A stretch of DNA of 64,000 nucleotides from Methyloligella solikamskensis (GCF_042676065.1 NZ_JBHTJO010000001.1:2294001-2358000); one strand, 5' to 3'. Positions 51,655 to 60,127 are shown, counted from the first letter of the stretch. The notes: generated from the letters alone by a model not told the origin. Numbers and translations are program-made.

Positions 51655-53859
51655 ATGGGACTTTGGTGCCCGGTCCGCTTTGCGTGGCCGCTGTCGCTGA
51701 TCGCGACTTTGTTTCTTGCGTTTCCCGCGCTCGCTCAGGACGAGCCGGGGTACGAACTTCCGACCATCGTGGTCACTCAGCCGGCGGAACCGGAGCCGGC
51801 ACCGCCGCGGCCTTCAGCATCCGCATCAAGTGCCGGCCGCTACGAGCTCCCGGCCGACGCACCAGCCGCGCTGCCGGAATATTCGGAGCGTTTGGAGACC
51901 ACGGTGATACAGCCCGGCACGCGATCCGGCAGTCTGACCGTGCCGACGATCGGCGAGGCCATCGCAGAGATCAATCAGACGCCGGGGGGCGTGGAGATCG
52001 TGCCGGGCAGCGCCTACCAAGAGAGCACGCCGGCATCGACCCTGAAGGACGTGCTGGATTACGTGCCAGGCGTCTATATCGAACCGAAATGGGGCGAGGA
52101 TTCCCGCATCTCGATCCGCGGTTCGAGTCTGTCGCGCAACTTCCACCTTCGCGGCATCCAGCTCTACATGGACGGCATCCCCATCAACACGGCGGATGGC
52201 TACGGCGATTTTCAGGAAATCGACCCGACGGCCTACAAATATGTGGAGGTCTACAAGGGCGCCAACGCTTTGCGCTTCGGTGCAAACAGCCTCGGCGGCG
52301 CCATCAACTTCGTCATGCCGACGGGCTACAACTCCGAGCTATTCGGGGTGCGGACGGATGTCGGATCGTTCGGCACCGCTAAGGTGGCGGTCACGTCCGG
52401 CGCCGTCTCCGGCAATGTCGATTACTACGTGCACGGGACGTGGCAGGAGGCGGACGGCTATCGCGACCACAGCGCGGGAGATTCCACCCGCGCCGTGGCA
52501 AATCTCGGCTACCGGATCACGCCCAATGTCGAGACGCGGTTCTATTTCAACGCCAACGATATCGAGCAGGAGATTCCTGGCGCGGTGACCAAGCGGGTCG
52601 CCCTCACTGCACCCAAGACGCCTGCCCAGATCAACGTGATCAACAACTGGCAGCGGAATGTGGAATCCTATCGTATCGCCAACAAGACGGCGATACGGCT
52701 GGCGCCCGACACCCTGCTGGAGCTCGGCGCCTTCGGCATGGATCGGCATCTGATCCATCCGATCTTCCTGTATCTCGACTACGACTATTCCGATTACGGC
52801 GGCTTCGCCCGGCTGTTCGATGAGCGGCAAATCGCGGGCAAGCGGAACCTGCTGATCGCCGGCGTCAATCTGCATAACGGCGAGACGGATGCCGATCTCT
52901 ACGGCATCGGGCCGGGTGCCGCGAAGGGTCCGTTGATGCAGAGTTCCGACCAGATCTCGAAGAACTTCTCCGCCTATCTGGAGAACTCGTTCTACTTCCT
53001 GGACGACGTGGCCCTGGTGGCCGGAACCCAGTATCTGGATGCCAGCCGTGAGCAGGTCGCAATCCTGAACACGACATCGGGTGAGAGCAATTTCGATCTC
53101 TTGAGCCCGAAGGTCGGGCTGTTGTGGGACGTCGAGCCGGACTGGCAGATCTTCGGCAATATCTCCCGCAGTGCGGAGATCCCGAGCTTCGGCGAGGGCG
53201 GCGCCGTGATCGACTTCGACGATATCCTCGCCCAGCGGGCGACGACCTACGAGATCGGCACCCGCGGCAGCCGGCCGGATTATAGTTGGGATCTCTCCAT
53301 CTACCGGGCCGATATCCGCAACGAACTGCAGTGTCTGGGCGCCTCCACGGCGGCCTGCACGGTCGTGAACGCGGACAAGACGGTCCACCAGGGCGTCGAA
53401 CTCGGGCTCGGCTACAGCATCGTCAAAGGCATCTTCGAAAAGGGTGAGGAGGCCGACCGGATCTGGCTGAACGGCGTCTACACCTATAACGACTTCTTCT
53501 TCGACGACGATCCCATCTATGGGAACAACGAGATCCCCGGCGCGCCGCCCCACATCATCCGGGCGGAGCTTCTCTACAAGCACCCTTGGGGCTTCTACGC
53601 CGGCCCGACGATCGATTGGACGCCGGAAGGCTATTACGTCGACAACTCCAACACGACGCAGACCGACGCCTATGCCCTGCTCGGCGCCAAGCTGGGTTTC
53701 GAGAGGGGAAACTGGTCCGGCTATGTCGAGGCCAGGAATCTCACGGATAAGAACTACATCGCCGCGGTGGACATCGTCGCCGAGGCCAATCCAGACGCCG
53801 CGCTCTATTGGCCCGGCAATGGCCGCGCGCTGTTCGCCGGCCTGCAGATGAAATGGTGA
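51655..53859 (+). CDS. TonB-dependent receptor (FecA-like plug), candidate copper-complex receptor
   Basis: A 734-residue outer-membrane receptor with signal peptide cleaved after FPALAQ and a TonB-box-like LPTIVVTQ, followed by a Pro/Ala linker. The plug has LDYVPGVYIEPKWGEDSRIS, RGSSLSRNFHLRGIQLYMDG and YKGANALRFGANSLGGAINF, which resemble the FecA-type COG4772 group rather than BtuB. The barrel ends in a terminal strand RALFAGLQMKW, with an aromatic C-terminus as needed for BAM insertion. The genes on either side (DUF2946, YcnI) point to copper or a copper chelate as ligand. This is inference. Confidence 0.88.
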   Translation: MGLWCPVRFAWPLSLIATLFLAFPALAQDEPGYELPTIVVTQPAEPEPAPPRPSASASSAGRYELPADAPAALPEYSERLETTVIQPGTRSGSLTVPTIGEAIAEINQTPGGVEIVPGSAYQESTPASTLKDVLDYVPGVYIEPKWGEDSRISIRGSSLSRNFHLRGIQLYMDGIPINTADGYGDFQEIDPTAYKYVEVYKGANALRFGANSLGGAINFVMPTGYNSELFGVRTDVGSFGTAKVAVTSGAVSGNVDYYVHGTWQEADGYRDHSAGDSTRAVANLGYRITPNVETRFYFNANDIEQEIPGAVTKRVALTAPKTPAQINVINNWQRNVESYRIANKTAIRLAPDTLLELGAFGMDRHLIHPIFLYLDYDYSDYGGFARLFDERQIAGKRNLLIAGVNLHNGETDADLYGIGPGAAKGPLMQSSDQISKNFSAYLENSFYFLDDVALVAGTQYLDASREQVAILNTTSGESNFDLLSPKVGLLWDVEPDWQIFGNISRSAEIPSFGEGGAVIDFDDILAQRATTYEIGTRGSRPDYSWDLSIYRADIRNELQCLGASTAACTVVNADKTVHQGVELGLGYSIVKGIFEKGEEADRIWLNGVYTYNDFFFDDDPIYGNNEIPGAPPHIIRAELLYKHPWGFYAGPTIDWTPEGYYVDNSNTTQTDAYALLGAKLGFERGNWSGYVEARNLTDKNYIAAVDIVAEANPDAALYWPGNGRALFAGLQMKW

Positions 53860-53864
53860 GCGGA

Positions 53865-54419
53865 ATGACAAATAAGAGAGTCGCATCAATGCTGTCGGCA
53901 GCGTTGTTCGGGTGCCTTCTAAGCAGCCAGGCTCTGGCCCACGTGACCCTGGAGACGCAAAGTGCCGAGCCCGGAAGCTTCTACAAGGCGGTGCTGAAGC
54001 TGCCCCATGGCTGCGACGGCTCGCCGACGGTGAAGCTGGAGGTCGACTTGCCCGACGGCTTTATCTCCGCGAAGCCCATGGTGAAGCCCGGCTGGACAAT
54101 CGAGACGGAGAAAGGCGCCTACGACCGGGAATACGCGTTTCTTCACGGCATGACCCTGAAGGACGGCGTGCGAAAGATCGTCTGGTCGGGCGGCGAGGTG
54201 CCTGAGGCGTTCTACGATGAGTTCGTCGTCACCGGCTTCCTCGCAACGGAGCTGGAGCCAGGCCCGATCTACTTCCCTGTGAAGCAGGTCTGCGCGGAGG
54301 GCGATGTCTCGTGGTCCGAGCTGCCGAAGGACGGAGAAGATCCGCATTCGCTGAAGGCGCCTGCCCCGCAGCTGATGCTGAACGCGCCTGCCGAGGCGGG
54401 CGGCCACCATCATCCCTGA
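53865..54419 (+). CDS. YcnI-like copper-binding protein (DUF1775)
   Basis: 184 residues from ATG 53865, 5 bp after the receptor gene. The signal peptide ends SSQALA and leaves His26 as the first mature residue (HVTLETQSAEPGSFYKAVL), which is the N-terminal histidine used to bind Cu(II) in YcnI. The beta-sandwich DUF1775 domain continues with LPHGCDGSPTVKLEVDLPDG, KPGWTIETEKGAY and IVWSGGEVPEAFYDEF. A GGHHHP tail adds histidines. It should act as a periplasmic copper chaperone. The C-terminal membrane anchor of some homologues is missing, so it is soluble. Confidence 0.9.
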   Translation: MTNKRVASMLSAALFGCLLSSQALAHVTLETQSAEPGSFYKAVLKLPHGCDGSPTVKLEVDLPDGFISAKPMVKPGWTIETEKGAYDREYAFLHGMTLKDGVRKIVWSGGEVPEAFYDEFVVTGFLATELEPGPIYFPVKQVCAEGDVSWSELPKDGEDPHSLKAPAPQLMLNAPAEAGGHHHP

Positions 54420-54426
54420 AAATTGG

Positions 54427-54459
54427 GGGCGGTCCGGCACCACGCATACCGGACCGCCC
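54427..54459 (+). terminator. Terminator-like hairpin after the copper operon
   Basis: GGGCGGTCCGG (54427-54437) pairs with CCGGACCGCCC (54449-54459), loop CACCACGCATA. The following T content is poor, so termination may be weak or Rho-assisted. It also faces the end of the DUF4239 gene. Confidence 0.55.
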
Positions 54460-54537
54460 TCGCCTTAAGGCGACTTCGGCGTCATCACGCTTCTTTCCTG
54501 AAAATACCAGTGCCCCGGACGGGAGCCCGTTGCCTCG

Positions 54538-55353
54538 CTAGGGGGCTGCGGGCTTGTCTCCAATTCCATTGGGCGGCAATTCCCGGGTCACGATGTCGAA
54601 GGGCTCGGAAGAGATGTGCACCGGCCCAGTGAACGGGAAATCGAGCAGGATCGCCGGCAACAGCACCAGCGCCACGAGCGCGGCCATGACCGCCGCCATG
54701 GACACCTGGGCGATGACGTTCTGGGTGCCGAAGAAGGCCGGGTAGCCCAGCAGGATGAAGGCGCCGCCGATCAAGGCGAGCCAGAGAATCTGAGGGATCG
54801 AGCCGTCGGCGCTTTCCACCCGTTCGCTCCGGCTGTCCTGGATGACGGCAGCCAGGCGCAGCGCTTCCTGATATTGGGCGAGATCCTTCAGGGTCTCGAC
54901 CTTGAGGCTCAGGATGGCTTCAGCGACATGGGCCAGGTATTCGGCAGGCTTCTGGCCCAGCGTACCGTCGGCCATCTCCGGCCACTCGTCCTTCTTGACG
55001 TGCTTGGCGTAGGCGAGCAGCGGCTTGCGGACCGCTTCGCCCGCGTTGCCGGGCAAGGCGTAGGTCAGATGATGGAGATCGCGCACGGCCTTGGCCTCGG
55101 TGCGCACGGCCGTCTCGACATCCTGATAATCCTGCCAGACGGCGATCACCATGAAAGCCAGCATGACGGCATAGAGCACGCCGATATTCGCGAATTTGAA
55201 GCCGCCGACCTCGTTGTTGCGCTGAAGGCGCTCATGCCCCCAGATGCGGCGGAAGATCAGGATCAGGCCGATCGTGTAGATCTCGAAGAGCAGGATGGTC
55301 CCCAGCACGAGGGGAAGCAGCGGCGCTTCGTTGATCAGCCTGAGGATGGACAC
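54538..55353 (-). CDS. DUF4239 (bestrophin-like) membrane protein
   Basis: 271 residues with two N-terminal hydrophobic segments (LPLVLGTILLFEIYTIGLIL and FANIGVLYAVMLAFMVIAVW) and two C-terminal ones (LWLALIGGAFILLGYPAFFG and QVSMAAVMAALVALVLLPAI). The central cytoplasmic helices carry VRTEAKAVRDLHHLTYALP. This topology is the bestrophin-like DUF4239 family, whose function is unknown; ion-channel activity is suggested by fold. It is a monocistronic minus-strand gene. AGGTCGCGCCCGTGTCC precedes the start without a strong ribosome site. Confidence 0.82.
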   Translation of the reverse strand: MSILRLINEAPLLPLVLGTILLFEIYTIGLILIFRRIWGHERLQRNNEVGGFKFANIGVLYAVMLAFMVIAVWQDYQDVETAVRTEAKAVRDLHHLTYALPGNAGEAVRKPLLAYAKHVKKDEWPEMADGTLGQKPAEYLAHVAEAILSLKVETLKDLAQYQEALRLAAVIQDSRSERVESADGSIPQILWLALIGGAFILLGYPAFFGTQNVIAQVSMAAVMAALVALVLLPAILLDFPFTGPVHISSEPFDIVTRELPPNGIGDKPAAP

Positions 55354-55448
55354 GGGCGCGACCTCCGCTCGCGAGACGACGGTTTCCAGTAGCCGAATTC
55401 AGCTTACCGCAAAAGCGCCTTTGCTGGCCGAGGCCCGCCCGCGCGCCG

Positions 55449-55523
55449 CTAGAACAGCAGATACAGGATCACGATCACGAGCAGCGGTACGCCCATCAGC
55501 CAAAGTAGAATGCCAGGTAGCAT
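55449..55523 (-). CDS. 24-residue hydrophobic membrane peptide
   Basis: ATG 55523 is preceded by GGGAGGAGAGAACC, an excellent ribosome site. The product is MLPGILLWLMGVPLLVIVI followed by LYLLF, a single membrane-spanning peptide with no charged residue. As I recall, very short hydrophobic proteins of the MLxxILLWLxGxP type recur in Rhizobiales genomes, often next to stress membrane proteins. It could be a small regulator of a membrane complex, or a type I-toxin-like peptide. A palindromic GGAAC promoter candidate is 40 bp upstream. Confidence 0.65.
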   Translation of the reverse strand: MLPGILLWLMGVPLLVIVILYLLF

Positions 55524-55558
55524 GGTTCTCTCCTCCCGTTTGCGTAGTCGTCAGGAAC

Positions 55559-55585
55559 GGAACAACCCGAAGTCGAGTTGGTTCC
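55559..55585. promoter_or_regulatory. Possible bidirectional EcfG-type promoter (GGAAC-N17-GTTCC)
   Basis: GGAAC at 55559-55563 and GTTCC at 55581-55585 form an inverted repeat. Read on plus, GGAAC is followed after 16 bases by GGTT. Read on minus, it is followed after 16 bases by TGTT. Each -35 overlaps the other strand's -10, so one site could drive both the 24-residue peptide gene (minus) and the 206-residue membrane protein gene (plus). A second GGAAC at 55554 directly precedes it. Confidence 0.45.
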
Positions 55586-55714
55586 GGGACGACGCGGACG
55601 GCACATCGAAGGCACGTCTTTTGGAGGCGAGTCTTCTAGGGGCAGGCCGCGTTTCGAAGACGAGGCAACACAGGCAAAGGGGCTATGCCGCCTTCGCCGA
55701 GGGAGGAAACTGAC

Positions 55715-56335
55715 ATGGTACGCAATCCTGATATTGCGATCGCGGAGATGGACGAGGTGGCCATCTCTCAATTCACCCTGGACCGGCACGCAATGGCGAC
55801 TGACTGGGGGGCGATCTTCGGCGGGGCGCTGGCCGCCGTCGCCGTCTCCATCATTCTGTTCACCGCAGGATCCGGCTTCGGACTTTCGACCGTGGAGCCC
55901 TGGTCCTTCACCAACGACGCGCCGGAGACCTTCGCCATCGGCGCCGGTATCTGGCTGATCGTGATGCAGTGGCTGTCGTCCGGCTTCGGCGGCTATCTGG
56001 CCGGGCGCCTGCGCAGCAATACGCCGGGCTTGCGGACCGATGAGGTGTTCTTCCGGGATTCGGCCCACGGGCTTCTCGCCTGGGCGCTGGCCACGCTTCT
56101 GGTGGCGGCGCTGTTCGCTGTCGGCACGGTGCTCGCCAGTCTCGGCGCGGCGGATGCGGTGACCGCAGGTGCCGGTGCCGCAGCGGAAGGCGGCGAGGTT
56201 TCCAAAGAGACCGCGAAGCAGGTTGCCGAGGCGGCCGCGAACTTCTCGATCTTCACCGCCATCTCGCTGTTGATCGGCGGGTTCATCGGCGGTGTGGCCG
56301 GCGCGCTCGGCGGCTATCACCGGGACGAGATCTAG
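55715..56335 (+). CDS. Small multi-pass membrane protein of unknown function
   Basis: 206 residues from ATG 55715 with GGGAGGA seven bases upstream. Three to four hydrophobic segments are seen: WGAIFGGALAAVAVSIILFTAG, GIWLIVMQWLSSGFGGYLAGRL, LLAWALATLLVAALFAVGTVL and IFTAISLLIGGFIGGVAGALGG. The Gly-rich last helix followed by YHRDE and the GFGGYLAGRLR loop are typical of a family of unassigned alphaproteobacterial membrane proteins. It may be stress-induced through the shared upstream promoter region. No enzymatic motif is present. Confidence 0.75.
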   Translation: MVRNPDIAIAEMDEVAISQFTLDRHAMATDWGAIFGGALAAVAVSIILFTAGSGFGLSTVEPWSFTNDAPETFAIGAGIWLIVMQWLSSGFGGYLAGRLRSNTPGLRTDEVFFRDSAHGLLAWALATLLVAALFAVGTVLASLGAADAVTAGAGAAAEGGEVSKETAKQVAEAAANFSIFTAISLLIGGFIGGVAGALGGYHRDEI

Positions 56336-56393
56336 CGCCTCGAAAAGAAGAGTCGTCTCAGGGATCTACCCCTGAGACTTCAGAGATCGATTC

Positions 56394-56429
56394 GCTGCCC
56401 TCCCCGCACCTGCGCGGAGGGCAGCTTTC
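56394..56429. terminator. Terminator hairpin between convergent genes
   Basis: GCTGCCCTCC pairs with GGAGGGCAGC (56394-56425), followed by TTTCG on plus. A second hairpin, GTCTCAGGG/CCCTGAGAC, precedes it at 56355-56378. The two serve the ends of the plus-strand membrane protein gene and the minus-strand beta-helix gene. Confidence 0.65.
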
Positions 56430-56439
56430 GATTCACGGG

Positions 56440-57891
56440 CTAGCGGGAGGCCCGCTTCTCCATTGTCTCGTCCTTGACCTCGACGCCCTCGGCATCGATG
56501 CCGTCCTCGATATTGCTATCGCGCACGATGAGCGTGCCCTTGCCGTCGCCGTCCTGGACGACCTCGAGGCCGGTCTTGTCGCCATGGTCGTTGCCGGAGG
56601 TTTCGAGCTTCACGACGACCACGTCGATATCGCCCTCGTCCTCCTGCTCGAAGACAACGCCCTTGCCGCCATTCTTCTTCGACGACACGTCGTGGACCAG
56701 AGCGGTGACGCCGTCGGCGCCCTCCTCGGAGATCTTCACGCCGTCGTCGGTCTGACCTTCGACCTCGCCGTCGCGGAAGGCGAAGGAGACCTTGCCAGCG
56801 TCGGCCTCGTCGAAGTCGATGCCCTCATCCTTGTTGTCCTTCACCTCGAGGTCGGAGAGCACGGCGATCAGATCGCCCTCGCCCGCCTCGTCGATATCGA
56901 AGCCGTCATCGAGATCAATTGCGATCTCGTATTTCTTCACCGAGCCGGACTCGTAGAGCTTCACTTCGCGCTCGATGCAGGCATCGTCGGGCGAGCCGGT
57001 GATCGCCGGCGGCACGTCGGCTTCCGCCATCTCGCCGTCCTCAAACTTGCCTTTGGCGTCCTTGGGCAGGAACGACTTCAGCAGCTTCGGATCGCAATAG
57101 GTGCCGTTCTCGTTGAAGGCGCTGTCGATTGCGGTGGCGATGACGCTGCCCGCCTCGCCTTCGTCCAGCTCCACGCCGTCGGCGCCCATACCGGTGAATT
57201 TCGAATGCTGCGCATGAAAGACGATGTCGCCTTCGCTGCGCTCATCCACCCGGAGCCCATCGCCGTCGAACCGGCCCTGGCCGGCGTTGGAAATCTCCAC
57301 ATCGGTCAGGCGGACCGAGACGGAGGCAGGCGAACCGGAGCCCGCGCCGCCACCGCCATTGCCGCACGCATCGGCGAGGCTGCAATCGGAGACGTGGACG
57401 CCGTGACCGGCGACGTCGGATACGGAGACCTTCTGAAGGTCGAGATGCACGATGCCGGTGCGATCCTGCGGAACGCCGATAAAGATGCCCTTGCCGGCGG
57501 GCCCGTCCGTGTCGCCACGGTGTTCGAGGCTGAAGCCGCCGGGGCCCTGGAAGCTCAGATTGTTGACGGTGAGGTCGGCGCCATTGCTGACCGACAGCAG
57601 GTTCACGTTCTTGTCCGACTTGATGACCTGCCCGCTGCCGTAGAGACCCAACGGCGCGGTGCCCTCATAAACCAGCGGGGTCTCGATCTCGATATCGTCG
57701 CCGGTGGTGACGAAGATCTGCGCATCGCCCTCGCCCTTGGCGGCCTCAGCCAGCGCATCGCGAAGTGAGCCGGGTCCGGAATCGGCGCTCGTGGTGACGA
57801 GGAGCTCGGCGGCGTACGCCGGCGCGGCAAAGCCGGCCGCGACAAGCGCGCCAGCGAACATGAATGATTTCAATGGGTTGGTCGGAAACAT
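56440..57891 (-). CDS. Exported acidic right-handed beta-helix protein with 27-residue rungs
   Basis: 483 residues with a signal peptide (MFAGALVAAGFAAPAYAAE). The mature chain starts LLVTTSADSGPGSLRDALAEA, a common opening of secreted beta-helix and polymorphic repeat proteins. Coil repeats follow, and the clearest are five consecutive 27-residue units in the last 150 residues (DDGFDIDEAGEGDLI, DEGIDFDEADAGKVS, DDGVKISEEGADGVT, with further copies). Each unit has Asp/Glu clusters that could bind calcium. Four cysteines may form disulfides (CSLADACGN, YCDP, DACIER). No catalytic signature for a polysaccharide lyase is seen. It is probably periplasmic or extracellular, and its function is unknown. 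Confidence 0.75.
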   Translation of the reverse strand: MFPTNPLKSFMFAGALVAAGFAAPAYAAELLVTTSADSGPGSLRDALAEAAKGEGDAQIFVTTGDDIEIETPLVYEGTAPLGLYGSGQVIKSDKNVNLLSVSNGADLTVNNLSFQGPGGFSLEHRGDTDGPAGKGIFIGVPQDRTGIVHLDLQKVSVSDVAGHGVHVSDCSLADACGNGGGGAGSGSPASVSVRLTDVEISNAGQGRFDGDGLRVDERSEGDIVFHAQHSKFTGMGADGVELDEGEAGSVIATAIDSAFNENGTYCDPKLLKSFLPKDAKGKFEDGEMAEADVPPAITGSPDDACIEREVKLYESGSVKKYEIAIDLDDGFDIDEAGEGDLIAVLSDLEVKDNKDEGIDFDEADAGKVSFAFRDGEVEGQTDDGVKISEEGADGVTALVHDVSSKKNGGKGVVFEQEDEGDIDVVVVKLETSGNDHGDKTGLEVVQDGDGKGTLIVRDSNIEDGIDAEGVEVKDETMEKRASR

Positions 57892-57995
57892 CGGGTGGCA
57901 TCCTGAAAGGGAGTGATGGATGCTCTTCCCTACGCTCGCTTTGCGATGCTTTTGTTACGGTTGGTGATGCAGGCTGCCAAGATCGCTCTGCGTCT

Positions 57996-58607
57996 CTAAT
58001 ACTGGAGCAATTCGCGATCCAGCTCTCTCGGCGTCATCGGATGCTCGTTCCGCGCTTTTGCTTGTTCGTCGCGATACTGGAGACATCGGCGGACGAATGC
58101 TGCGTAACCATTGTGGCATGCCTCGCAACCGGCGGGAGGCTTGCCGTTTCCTCTTCCGGGAACCTTCTTCCTGATTTCCTTGCTAGCCCGCGAATCGTAA
58201 ATGAAGAAGGCCCTGGGCTGGTGGAAATGGAGGTATTTGGATGCGAACGATGGCCGTTGGCGGCCGGTCAACCTCTTTAGAAGCTCGACGAACTCCCAAT
58301 GTATGGCTAGGACTTGTGGAAGGTGGCCTTCATCCACGGCCTCAACCTCGCTGATAGAAGCTAGCCAGTGATCCAGAGGTGAGTTGCGGATTTCTGGAGC
58401 GATTAATCTATGCAGATCTTTCGTCTCATCCCGTCTAGCTTCCTCTGCATATCGTCCTGTTGCACGACGCTCTATTGCCGCGGCGTACGCTCTTCCGATC
58501 AACCAGACCTTGCCGCTAATTACATCATCGTCAGTATGTTTAGGGGCCACAACGCACATGTCGTAGAGAATTTGATTCCCAAAATTTCCAGACAAATTCT
58601 CTTTCAT
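57996..58607 (-). CDS. Unknown soluble protein in a lower-GC island
   Basis: 203 residues from ATG 58607; GGGAG lies 8 bases upstream, and a TTG five codons earlier is less likely. Visible segments are NFGNQILYDMCVVAPKH, DDVISGKVWLIGRAYAAAIE, ISEVEAVDEGHLPQVLAIHWE, SFASKYLHFHQPRAFFIYDS and CEACHNGYAAFVRRCLQY. The motif SKYLHF...AFFIYDSRAS recurs, in my memory, in unassigned proteins carried on mobile or defence-type islands, but I cannot name a family. GC is visibly lower than in neighbours, as in the divergent gene at 58708. A novel enzyme or defence role is possible but unproven. Confidence 0.7.
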   Translation of the reverse strand: MKENLSGNFGNQILYDMCVVAPKHTDDDVISGKVWLIGRAYAAAIERRATGRYAEEARRDETKDLHRLIAPEIRNSPLDHWLASISEVEAVDEGHLPQVLAIHWEFVELLKRLTGRQRPSFASKYLHFHQPRAFFIYDSRASKEIRKKVPGRGNGKPPAGCEACHNGYAAFVRRCLQYRDEQAKARNEHPMTPRELDRELLQY

Positions 58608-58707
58608 ATGGTGCGCTCCCAACTCCCAACTCTCGGGCCATCGAGCTCAGCAAATTGCAGTGCGAATGCTATGGTGGCCAACCACTGACTATCGGTTAGT
58701 CAATGAA

Positions 58708-59388
58708 ATGAGCATGATCGCTAAGGGAATTGTCGTCCTAATCCTTCTAGGGACTGTTGTCCTGGCCATTCTAGCAGCACTCAACCAGTGGCCGGAAACG
58801 CACATTTCCAAACTCGTCGGCAAGCCCTCCGTTATCTCGGGAGCCCTCATTGGTGGCGCTCTAACAATTTTCGCTGGCTGGCTAGCTTGGGAAGCCGTGC
58901 AACAACAGTTGCCTGCGCAACAACGGGCGACCCAAGTCGCCGAGCTAACCTATTGGCAGCAACGCCTTGGGGAGGCCGAAATGGGAATAGTCGGGCTCAA
59001 GCTAATTCGTCGTACGGTTGTCACTCCATTGATCGAAGTGCTCGACGATTTTGACCGCGCTCAAGACGATCATCCATATACGTCCGTGTTGGATGAAATA
59101 AGAGCGACAGGCGCTTTCGACCATTCCATGTGGCCAAGCACAGGCCCTGGGAACCTTCTTGGATGGGAATTAAACTATCATCTCAGCATTCTGCGCGTTC
59201 AGTGGGACAGGTCGAGAGGACAAGTAGACGAACCAGTGGTCGAAGAAATTGAACGGAGCGCACAGAATTCCATTGTTCAGCTCCAAAGAATTATCCAGAG
59301 CTTCGACGCTGAGATTGCTAAGCAACGCGAGAATCGAGATCGAGCACGCAAAACTTTGGCGCTTATCGAAGAAAAGAGTCTCGATTAG
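58708..59388 (+). CDS. Unknown membrane protein with two N-terminal helices and a helical cytoplasmic domain
   Basis: 226 residues from ATG 58708. The first helix is IVVLILLGTVVLAILAALNQ, and the second is VISGALIGGALTIFAGWLAWEA, starting near residue 43. The rest is a helical, charged domain, with a probable coiled coil at the end (QSFDAEIAKQRENRDRARK). The layout resembles small two-helix membrane effectors or sensors in accessory islands. GC is about 47-50% in the lines I counted, against 60-65% nearby. It is divergent from the unknown gene ending at 58607, with 100 bp between starts. Confidence 0.65.
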   Translation: MSMIAKGIVVLILLGTVVLAILAALNQWPETHISKLVGKPSVISGALIGGALTIFAGWLAWEAVQQQLPAQQRATQVAELTYWQQRLGEAEMGIVGLKLIRRTVVTPLIEVLDDFDRAQDDHPYTSVLDEIRATGAFDHSMWPSTGPGNLLGWELNYHLSILRVQWDRSRGQVDEPVVEEIERSAQNSIVQLQRIIQSFDAEIAKQRENRDRARKTLALIEEKSLD

Positions 59389-59584
59389 CATCATTCTTTC
59401 CGCTGCTGCATTAATCGAGAAAATGACGCACGCATAAGAACTCGCCCCTCTGCCCGCCCCTCATCCTGCCAGATTTTCGCCTCCCCCCCCCGGTGACACC
59501 CCACGGGGAAAACTCCTGACTTTTCGCGTCCCGACTCAGACCCCGTGATACTCTTCGCGCGGGAGCTAACTGGAGGAGGCGACG

Positions 59585-60127
59585 ATGCCAACATCAGCGA
59601 CCATTTCCGAAAATCGCACCTGGTTCTTCATCCTCGGGATTATTCTGATCGTTCTCGGGGGCGTTGCGATCGCATTTCCGTTCTTGACCACCATTGCCAC
59701 CAAGATCTTCCTGGGCTGGCTTTTCCTCATCGGCGGGATCGTTCAGATCATCCATGCCTTCTCGACGAAGGGCTGGAGCGAGTTCTTCCTGAACCTGCTG
59801 ATGGGCGTTCTGTTTCTCATTGCCGGCGCGTGGCTGGCGTTCTTCCCTTTGACCGGGATCGTCACCCTGACGATCTTCCTGGCCGCCATGTTCGCGGCGC
59901 AAGGCGTCATCGAAATCGTCATGGCGGTGCGCATGCGGCCGCATGACGGGTGGGGCTGGATGCTGTTCGCCGGGATCGTGGCGCTCGCCGTGGGCCTGAT
60001 GATCATGCTGAACCTGCCGACATCGGCGGCCTGGGCTATCGGGCTTCTGGTCGGGATCAATCTGCTCATGACCGGCTGGGCCTATGTGCTGCTGCCCATG
60101 ATGGCCGGCCGCGCACAGGCCGCCTAA
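59585..60127 (+). CDS. HdeD family acid-resistance membrane protein (DUF308)
   Basis: 180 residues with six membrane helices in three repeated pairs: WFFILGIILIVLGGVAIAFP, LGWLFLIGGIVQIIHAF and LLMGVLFLIAGAWLAFFPL, with similar later pairs. The LIVLGxxAIxFP and LxGxxQIxHAF motifs mark HdeD. HdeD is linked to acid resistance at high cell density in enterobacteria, and in alphaproteobacteria it is often in the general stress regulon. A strong AACTGGAGGAGG ribosome site precedes the ATG. It is the first conserved gene to the right of the low-GC pair. Confidence 0.9.
   Translation: MPTSATISENRTWFFILGIILIVLGGVAIAFPFLTTIATKIFLGWLFLIGGIVQIIHAFSTKGWSEFFLNLLMGVLFLIAGAWLAFFPLTGIVTLTIFLAAMFAAQGVIEIVMAVRMRPHDGWGWMLFAGIVALAVGLMIMLNLPTSAAWAIGLLVGINLLMTGWAYVLLPMMAGRAQAA

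Noticed and set aside
56584..57768. 394-codon plus-strand frame opposite the beta-helix gene
   Set aside because: Shadow of the acidic repeats. The signal peptide, repeat structure and stop/start context all support the minus strand.
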